From contig JAQSXN010000276.1 of assembly GCA_029256665.1 (NCBI GenBank), forward strand, positions 1-5,916: 5,916 nucleotides of DNA. Reading direction: 5' to 3'. A program made the position numbers and the translations under genes. A model generated the notes under the pieces. The model was not told the origin of the DNA and did not search any database. It saw only the letters and a program-made list of their open reading frames with translations. This DNA comes from Paenibacillus sp. Its GTDB lineage: Bacteria; Bacillota; Bacilli; Paenibacillales; Paenibacillaceae. Of the stretch, positions 1-4,466 are shown in pieces (the first letter of the stretch is position 1; each line of letters begins with the position of its first letter).

Positions 1-932
1 TCGAAAGGGTCCTCCAGCCTCAACGCCGCGCCAAGCCCGTGCTCCAGGTATTCCTGGAAGGTTGCCTGCTGCATATTTTCTTCGCCGAGCTCCGGAAGCA
101 CGGTGGACACATAGCTATTGAACATCGGATTGGGCGAAAAGAGCACGATTTGATCGGCGCTTAACCGCTCCCGGTGCTTATATAGCAAGTACGCCACCCT
201 TTGCAGCGCCGCGGAGGTCTTGCCGCTGCCCGCCGCCCCTTGCACGATGAGCATTCGGCTTTTGTCATCGCGAATGATGGCATTCTGCTCCCGCTGGATG
301 GTCGCCACGATGCTCTTCATCTGGGCGTCCGAGTTTTGGCCGAGCACCTGCTGCAGCAAATCGTCGCCGATCGTTAAGCTCGTGTCGAACACGTTGTGAA
401 GCTTCGCCCCGCTGATCTGGTATTGCCGCTTCAGCTCTATGGTCCCCTCGATGCGCCCGCCCGGCGTGTCGTAGGAGGCTTCGCCGGGGGAATAATCGTA
501 GTACATGCTCGCAATCGGCGTACGCCAGTCGTAGACCAAGAAGCTCATGCCATCCGATTCGACGAAAGACGATACGCCGATGTAGACCTGCTCGCTGAAG
601 TTTAGGCCATCCTCCCGGAAATCGATGCGACCGAAGTAAGGCGACGGCAGCAGTCGTTTCATGTTTTTCCATTGCTGCATGCGTAGCCGGAAGCTGCGCT
701 CCCGCTCCGATAACAGCGCCTCTTGCTGCCTGATGCTGTAGAAGGTCTCCTCGAAATCCTCGTCGGTGCTCGTGTTGACCGTTACTTCTTCCCAGAATTG
801 TTTCCGAATGTCCCCGGCCTGATTCTGCAGCCCGGCCACCTCCGGCTCCAGCTCGGCGATTCTCTCTTGCAGCTTTCCCGTTACAAGCTCCAGCCGCTCC
901 TGTTCTTGCTGCCAATCCTTCTCGCTTATCAT
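1..932 (-). CDS. helD: HelD-type UvrD/Rep-family ATPase (RNA polymerase recycling factor), N-terminal 310 residues, cut by window edge
   Basis: The reading frame runs leftward from the ATG at 932 and is still open at base 1, giving 310 residues of a protein that is about 770 residues in Bacillus subtilis. HelD binds RNA polymerase and uses ATP to release stalled or post-termination complexes. Seen here: a charged, helical N-terminal arm (residues about 1-95) that in HelD forms an antiparallel coiled coil reaching into the secondary channel; the family block YDWRTPIASMYYDY (134-147), followed by GGRIEGTIELKRQY (158-171); a Q-motif-like stretch REQNAIIRDD (214-223); and the Walker A motif GAAGSGKT (232-239, Lys238). 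The Walker B and remaining helicase motifs lie off the left edge. The start is supported by AAGGGAG at 945-951, about 12 nt upstream. No other gene is joined to it at the 5' side, so it is probably transcribed from its own promoter. The family call is firm; the exact symbol is by homology. Confidence 0.93.
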   Translation of the reverse strand, partial: MISEKDWQQEQERLELVTGKLQERIAELEPEVAGLQNQAGDIRKQFWEEVTVNTSTDEDFEETFYSIRQQEALLSERERSFRLRMQQWKNMKRLLPSPYFGRIDFREDGLNFSEQVYIGVSSFVESDGMSFLVYDWRTPIASMYYDYSPGEASYDTPGGRIEGTIELKRQYQISGAKLHNVFDTSLTIGDDLLQQVLGQNSDAQMKSIVATIQREQNAIIRDDKSRMLIVQGAAGSGKTSAALQRVAYLLYKHRERLSADQIVLFSPNPMFNSYVSTVLPELGEENMQQATFQEYLEHGLGAALRLEDPF

Positions 933-977
933 GGTTCGAGCACTCTCCCTTCCGTTTATCCAAAGAAAATATAACGT

Positions 978-1007
978 TTGACAAACCGCCATCCTGCATG
1001 ATAAGAT
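978..1007 (+). promoter_or_regulatory. Plus-strand sigma-A-like promoter inside the helD leader
   Basis: A perfect TTGACA (978-983) lies 18 nt from TAAGAT (1002-1007), which is preceded by TGA, an extended -10. Transcription would start near 1014 and run rightward, against helD. No plus-strand gene follows, only a terminator at 1116-1147. The quality of both boxes makes it credible, but it has not been tested. Confidence 0.5.
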
Positions 1008-1068
1008 AAAGATATAAATAAGATGCAATCTCTATGACTACGCGACAAATCTGTTTGGTGGATTTCTA

Positions 1069-1097
1069 ATCTTACCACAGTTTTTCTTTGTGTGCAA
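1069..1097 (-). promoter_or_regulatory. Sigma-A-type promoter of helD
   Basis: On the minus strand, TTGCAC (1092-1097) and TAAGAT (1069-1074) are separated by 17 nt, and the -10 is preceded by TGG, giving an extended -10. Transcription would begin near 1062, leaving a leader of about 130 nt before the helD ATG at 932. It is the best sigma-A match I found upstream of the gene. The -35 overlaps a perfect palindrome (1095-1110). Prediction by eye only. Confidence 0.6.
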
Positions 1098-1110
1098 TTA
1101 CATATAATTG
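1095..1110. repeat. Perfect 16-bp inverted repeat over the helD -35 (possible operator)
   Basis: CAATTA, a CATA centre, then TAATTG form a perfect inverted repeat with 6-bp arms. It covers part of the -35 hexamer of the helD promoter, where a dimeric repressor would block RNA polymerase. The site is AT-rich, so chance is possible. It also lies in the body of the proposed plus-strand RNA, where it could form a small hairpin just before the terminator. Confidence 0.4.
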
Positions 1111-1115
1111 TTTTT

Positions 1116-1147
1116 AACCCGGCATTGGTTGCCGGGTTTTTCTTTTT
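1116..1147 (+). terminator. Rho-independent terminator on the plus strand
   Basis: AACCCGGCA (1116-1124) pairs with TGCCGGGTT (1130-1138) around a 5-nt loop, and a T-rich run follows on the plus strand (1137-1147, TTTTTCTTTTT including the last stem bases). On the minus strand the bases after the hairpin are A-rich, so it points rightward only. The only plus-strand transcription that could use it comes from the promoter at 978-1007 or from antisense transcription through helD. Confidence 0.8.
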
Positions 1148-1153
1148 CGCTTC

Positions 1154-1206
1154 AAAAAAAGACCCCGCGGACTGAACATTTTCTCAAATGTTGAGTCCGC
1201 GGGGCC
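1154..1206 (-). terminator. Rho-independent terminator of the SLH-protein gene remnant
   Basis: CCCCGCGGACT (1163-1173) pairs perfectly with AGTCCGCGGGG (1194-1204). After one G/G mismatch, seven more pairs (1175-1181 with 1186-1192) close a TCTC loop. On the minus strand a run of seven T follows (1154-1160). It lies about 10 nt past the SLH stop codon at 1215-1217. It is long and GC-rich, typical of the end of a highly expressed surface-protein gene. It protects helD from read-through. Confidence 0.92.
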
Positions 1207-1214
1207 GTTCGTAA

Positions 1215-2388
1215 CTATAGCGACAACGCTCTGAGTATAACCGCTGCGGCTTCTGCCCGAGTGGCACGGGCGTTCGGTCTAACCGATCCGTCTTCATAAC
1301 CTTTCATCAGCCCGTTGGCAACCGCCGTGGCTAGCGCCGCGCGAGCCCAGTGGGCAGCGCCGGAACCCAAATGCGAACGCCTTTCAGCATGATCGTACCG
1401 CCGGCGGCCGCCTTTATGGCATGAGGATCGTCCGGCGTCCCGCCTCCGCCGTTTCCTCCCGGGCTTTCCGTATCGGGAATGACCTTCGTATAAGCGGCAA
1501 ATTGCGTAAAGTGTTTGGTCCAGATGACCAGATCGCCGCCAACCGACAACACGGCATCCCCGCCGGCTGCAATCTCGCGATCCGCCGCTTCTTGCGTGTC
1601 GGCCGAAATCGTGTCCGTTATCGCTTTGAACACGCCGCCTTGCACGAAACCGGCCGACTTGCCGCCCTGGTTCGGTATCAGCAATCGAACGGCACGGTCG
1701 AAGAGCAGACCCACATCGGAGGAATCAACCTTAATAACCGCGTCCACGCGGCCGCTAGGAATCGATACGCTTGCCGAGCTCTGCGCTTCGGGCAGTTTAA
1801 TCGTTCCATCCCAGCTGACGCCCAGCGGAACAATGACGGTTACCGCTTTGTCCGGCGTGACAGCGATCGGCATATCGGAATTAGCCGTAGTCGATTCCGC
1901 TCTTATGATGGTCAAGCTATAGGTTTGAACCGTCTCGCCGTCTTGAGCCTCAACCTCGACTTCGACGAGATTGCTGCCGACTTTCAAATCTATTACACCC
2001 GATTCGCTTTCGCTTGTTACCGCTGTTCCGTTCACCGATATCGTCGCTTGTCCGTCGGCTGCGGTCGGCGTGACCTTCACGTTGTTTACGCCGTTGCCGA
2101 CGCTAATCCGATACGTCAAGACTTTGGGATCAAACGACAAAGTCGCTCCCGTTATCTTCATATGATCGAGCTGCGCATTACCGCTCGCCGGGGTCGCTAC
2201 CGCCTCGTTTGAAGGCGTGCCGATGCCGTCCGCATTGATCGCCACTACGATAAAATAATAGACGGCGCCATTCATCAGCGCCGTTGCCTCATAGCTTGTG
2301 GTTGCTTCGCTTACGTTCGCAACCGGCGTCGGATTATACTCCCCGGAAGCCGTACCCTTAATAGAGAAATACTTCGCTTAATAGTCAT
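1215..2388 (-). pseudogene. Remnant of an SLH-anchored surface protein (FN3, cadherin-like, S-layer homology), frame-broken twice
   Basis: Three pieces lie in three frames. (1) An ATG at 2388, with AAGGGAG (2394-2400) 5 nt upstream, opens MTIKRSISLL, like the start of a secretion signal, but the frame stops after 25 codons (2311). (2) A frame open from 2377 to 1331 encodes the end of an FN3 domain (YFSIKGTASGEY to NEAVATP), a cadherin-like beta-sandwich domain of the PF12733 type (about 2170-1898), a domain common in Paenibacillus surface proteins ending LVIWTKHFTQFAAYTK (about 1870-1483), and a Gly-rich linker. The start of another domain (AGGTIMLKGVRIWVPA) then runs out of frame. (3) From about 1367 to 1215 a third frame encodes the latter part of one SLH repeat (HWARAALATAVANGLMKGY, then TRAEAAAVILRAL) and stops. 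SLH anchors normally have three repeats binding pyruvylated cell-wall polymer; here two and a half, plus the domain before them, are missing. The simplest reading is internal deletions in a once larger gene. A sequencing frameshift could not restore the missing repeats. Confidence 0.85.
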
Positions 2389-2438
2389 TTTTTCTCCCTT
2401 TTGTCCTTTAATCTTGCTGTAATTCGAGCTTTCTTTTA

Positions 2439-2466
2439 ACTATAAAATAATGCTAACTTGAATGAA
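2439..2466 (-). promoter_or_regulatory. Possible promoter of the SLH-protein remnant
   Basis: On the minus strand, TATAGT (2439-2444) has five of six consensus bases and lies 16 nt from TTCATT (2461-2466), a weak -35. The start site would be near 2432, about 44 nt before the ATG at 2388. With a strong ribosome binding site and terminator also in place, the remnant may still be transcribed. Low confidence because the -35 is poor. Confidence 0.35.
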
Positions 2467-2467
2467 C

Positions 2468-2668
2468 CTACTCACAGGGTAGATCCCGGGCATTAAATCG
2501 GGTAGGTCGGTCCAAATAAATATTATCGTTAAATACAAACAGTCCGTCGGCAATGGCGATGCATAGAACTCCTTCCTGCATGTTTAAATCTATCGAAAAG
2601 ATAGATTTCGATCGGCTGCCCCAATATTCGGGATGAGATAGTGACAATATCGGAGATGGTTTCTGCAA
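2468..2668 (-). other. Doubtful small ORF in the intergenic region (66 codons)
   Basis: A minus-strand frame runs from a TTG at 2668 to a TAG at 2468. It has no visible ribosome binding site, and I recognise no family. Its second half (IDLNMQEGVLCIAIADGLFVF, split here at residues about 26-46, then NDNIYLDRP) has alternating hydrophobic residues resembling beta strands, so it could be the tail of a lost gene. Equally it may be chance: part of the frame is formed by the inverted repeat at 2586-2608, and another minus-strand frame (2816-2529) is open over the same bases. Confidence 0.15.
2586..2608. repeat. Perfect 9-bp-arm inverted repeat upstream of the metallohydrolase gene
   Basis: AAATCTATC, then GAAAA, then GATAGATTT is a perfect inverted repeat. 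It has no T-run on either strand, so it is not a terminator. It lies about 85 bp upstream of the TATAAT box at 2692, a distance where an upstream activator site could work. It could be an operator for a dimeric regulator. No second copy was noticed elsewhere in the window. Confidence 0.5.
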
Positions 2669-2691
2669 TAGTAGATGAAGGAACGGACCGA

Positions 2692-2697
2692 TATAAT
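2692..2697 (+). promoter_or_regulatory. Consensus -10 box (TATAAT) of the metallohydrolase transcript
   Basis: TATAAT matches the sigma-A -10 fully, and transcription would begin near 2704, leaving a 48-nt leader before the ATG at 2752. No good -35 is found at 16 to 18 nt (the bases there read TAGTAG) and there is no TG extension. A -10 without a -35 suggests a promoter that needs an activator. This is an inference from a single hexamer. Confidence 0.4.
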
Positions 2698-2751
2698 GGT
2701 ATCAAATGATCCGCGATGTACGAACGCTGGAATTTGCCGGGGAGGATCGAC

Positions 2752-4401
2752 ATGAAAGTAAAGGTGCTAGTACATACAAAAAACAAAGAACGGACAGCCT
2801 GCAACATTCGAATCAAGCAGGCGTCGATATCCGTTTATTGCAACGGGGGGCATGAGTTCGAACTGTCGCCCGGACTGTACGAGATTGAGGCGTTTAAGGG
2901 GAAATTGTATATACCGGCTAGAGAATCCGTGGAAATCCGCGACCAGGATGTCGTCGTCGAGCTTATTCTTGAGGAGATGATAGATACGAAGGCGCTTGGA
3001 TTATATTCCTTCGATGCCCATTCGCATGTGTCGAGGAAGCTGAACGGCGAGAGCGCGGATCTAGAATTGGCCTCCGTCATTATGAAGGCCGAAGACTTTA
3101 ACTTCTTCTTTGCGGGTTCGCCATACAATCTAGAGACCCATATGCAGGACAAAGAACATCGTTATAATGAAGCGATCTCCTACCGGGAACAATTTTCTGA
3201 TACGCTGCACGGTATCAACGGTCCGGACTTCCTTCTGGATATCGGCAACGAAATCGTGAAATGCCGATATGGCCACATGTTCTTAATGAATTTCGATCAG
3301 AAGCCCCCGTTCAGCAGGTATTACGATCTAACCTGGGATCCCTGGCAGTTCGCGAAAGCCGGCGACGAGCCCGCCTACTGCATCCCGTACCCCTATGAAG
3401 CTTTAGGCAAGGAAAAAGGCAGAAACTCCGTGGCGGTAGCCGCCCATCCTACCAGCTGGTGGTATCACAATGGCGAATTCATCACGAATATCGCATCGAC
3501 GCTAGGCTTCGAATTGTTGGCGGGCTCCGTGGACGCCATGGTCATTATGGGATACGATCGCGACCACCTATTCTATCAAAGGCTATGGTACGACGCGTTA
3601 AACAACGGCTTCTTCTTGCCCGGCGTCGCGGAAACGGATCATACCTTCGACGCGGTCTCTCCCAAACATCTTCAATTCAAAACCTATACGCATTTGGAAG
3701 AGTTCAGTATCCATGCTCTTTGCTCCGCCGTCAAAGCCGGCAGAAACTTCGTTTCCTCCGGTCCGATTCTATTGCTGAAGGTGAACGATGCCTTGCCGGG
3801 GACGGTATTCGGCTACACGGCCAACGAGGAATTCCGTGTCGATATCGAAGCCTTCCGCTGTTATCAAGCCCCGCTGAGCAAGATCCAGTTGATCGTGAAC
3901 GGAGAAATATGGAAGGAGTACGACATGGACGATGATCGATTCGAGCTTAGCGAACGATTAACCGTAAACAAGGACAGCTATATTTTGGCGAAATGTTACG
4001 ATGGAGAAGGCAATGTCGCGATTGCCAATCCCGTCTATATCCGAAATGCGCCTTTCGTCAATAAGGGATTCAAATCCGAGCTGAAGGTCAGCGTCATGAA
4101 GGATGGCGAGCCCGCCGACGGCTTGTATTGGACGAATCATTCGTTGCAGCGTACCGCGTTTTCGAAGGAGCTGAATTGCATCATCCCGGTGTCCGCCGAG
4201 GTGAATATCGAGGTTGCGGGGGTTGTCCGCCAAGTCAAGCTGTTCGAAATGGATGAGCTGCAAGCCATCTTCAAAGATCTGTACGTCGGACATTTTAACG
4301 CGGACCGTCGATATGCGCCGGGAGAAGTGCCGGCCGAGTATTTCCAGCTGGCCCGCATTCAACAATTATTAAACAAAGTCCATATTGAGATCCGCTTTTA
4401 G
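2752..4401 (+). CDS. CehA/McbA-type (PHP-like) metallohydrolase, 549 aa
   Basis: The protein resembles the CehA/McbA family, named for carbamate-pesticide hydrolases, a PHP-like metal-dependent fold with mostly unknown substrates. An N-terminal beta-rich region (residues about 1-80, with SPGLYEIEAFKGKLYIP at 39-55) precedes the catalytic domain. Candidate metal ligands are the DAHSH motif (88-92; His90, His92), GNE (165-167; Glu167) with YGH (173-175; His175), AAHP (230-233; His232), and ETDH (294-297; Asp296, His297). The block GRNFVSSGPILLLKVNDALPG (330-350) closes the domain as in relatives. A beta-rich part follows to about 430, then a C-terminal 120 residues I do not recognise. There is no signal peptide or membrane segment, so it should act in the cytoplasm. 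The ATG at 2752 is chosen because GGGGAGG (2739-2745) sits 6 nt upstream; an in-frame ATG at 2716 has no such site. A response-regulator gene follows 65 bp later with no terminator between, suggesting one operon. The substrate is unknown; a carbohydrate or phosphoester is a guess. Confidence 0.82.
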   Translation: MKVKVLVHTKNKERTACNIRIKQASISVYCNGGHEFELSPGLYEIEAFKGKLYIPARESVEIRDQDVVVELILEEMIDTKALGLYSFDAHSHVSRKLNGESADLELASVIMKAEDFNFFFAGSPYNLETHMQDKEHRYNEAISYREQFSDTLHGINGPDFLLDIGNEIVKCRYGHMFLMNFDQKPPFSRYYDLTWDPWQFAKAGDEPAYCIPYPYEALGKEKGRNSVAVAAHPTSWWYHNGEFITNIASTLGFELLAGSVDAMVIMGYDRDHLFYQRLWYDALNNGFFLPGVAETDHTFDAVSPKHLQFKTYTHLEEFSIHALCSAVKAGRNFVSSGPILLLKVNDALPGTVFGYTANEEFRVDIEAFRCYQAPLSKIQLIVNGEIWKEYDMDDDRFELSERLTVNKDSYILAKCYDGEGNVAIANPVYIRNAPFVNKGFKSELKVSVMKDGEPADGLYWTNHSLQRTAFSKELNCIIPVSAEVNIEVAGVVRQVKLFEMDELQAIFKDLYVGHFNADRRYAPGEVPAEYFQLARIQQLLNKVHIEIRF

Positions 4402-4466
4402 GCTGTGTTACGATCTTCTTGAACATGTATCGACATCAACATCCCCTAGGAAAAGGAATGACATAC

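Larger units (their letters stand above)
1014..1147 (+). ncRNA. Putative short RNA antisense to the helD leader and promoter
   Basis: The unit is defined by its ends: an extended -10 promoter with a consensus -35 (978-1007) and an intrinsic terminator (1116-1147). The RNA would be about 134 nt. Its first 50 nt are complementary to the 5' part of the predicted helD leader, and the rest crosses the helD promoter. Coding capacity is minimal: the longest AUG-started frame I see is 11 codons (1034-1069, MTTRQICLVDF) with no clear ribosome binding site. The RNA could act in cis on helD by antisense pairing or transcriptional interference. It matches no known RNA family that I recognise. Alternatively, the two signals may be remnants of a lost small gene. 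Confidence 0.35.
2389..2751. other. Divergent intergenic region between SLH remnant and metallohydrolase gene
   Basis: About 360 bp separate the two divergent starts. It holds the possible minus-strand promoter (2439-2466), a doubtful minus-strand ORF (2468-2668), a perfect inverted repeat (2586-2608), and the plus-strand TATAAT box (2692-2697) with GGGGAGG (2739-2745). I see no terminator, tRNA or riboswitch-like structure. It reads as a regulatory region, perhaps with gene debris. Confidence 0.5.

Noticed and set aside
265..999. A 244-codon minus-strand frame beginning in the helD leader
   Set aside because: It overlaps helD on the same strand in another frame, is rich in Arg, Gly and Ala as expected from a GC-rich shadow frame, and has no ribosome binding site. 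The helD frame carries clear motifs.
1421..2212. A 263-codon plus-strand frame opposite the SLH remnant
   Set aside because: Its composition (very rich in Arg) and lack of any recognised motif mark it as the mirror of the FN3/cadherin-like coding frame, which has clear domain matches.
1331..2388. Programmed frameshifting joining the three frames of the SLH remnant
   Set aside because: No slippery heptamer with a downstream structure is evident at the breaks, and whole domain parts are missing at both junctions, which frameshifting cannot explain.
2716..2751. Upstream in-frame ATG as start of the metallohydrolase
   Set aside because: No ribosome binding site precedes it, while the ATG at 2752 has GGGGAGG at a 6-nt distance.
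3459..3935. A 158-codon plus-strand frame inside the metallohydrolase gene
   Set aside because: It overlaps the catalytic motifs of the hydrolase in another frame, has an Arg-rich random composition and no ribosome binding site.
4402..4466. Separate promoter or terminator between the hydrolase and response-regulator genes
   Set aside because: TTGAAC is present but no -10 lies at a workable distance, and there is no hairpin followed by a T-run. Only a short ATGT-ATCG-ACAT palindrome is seen, which is likely chance.
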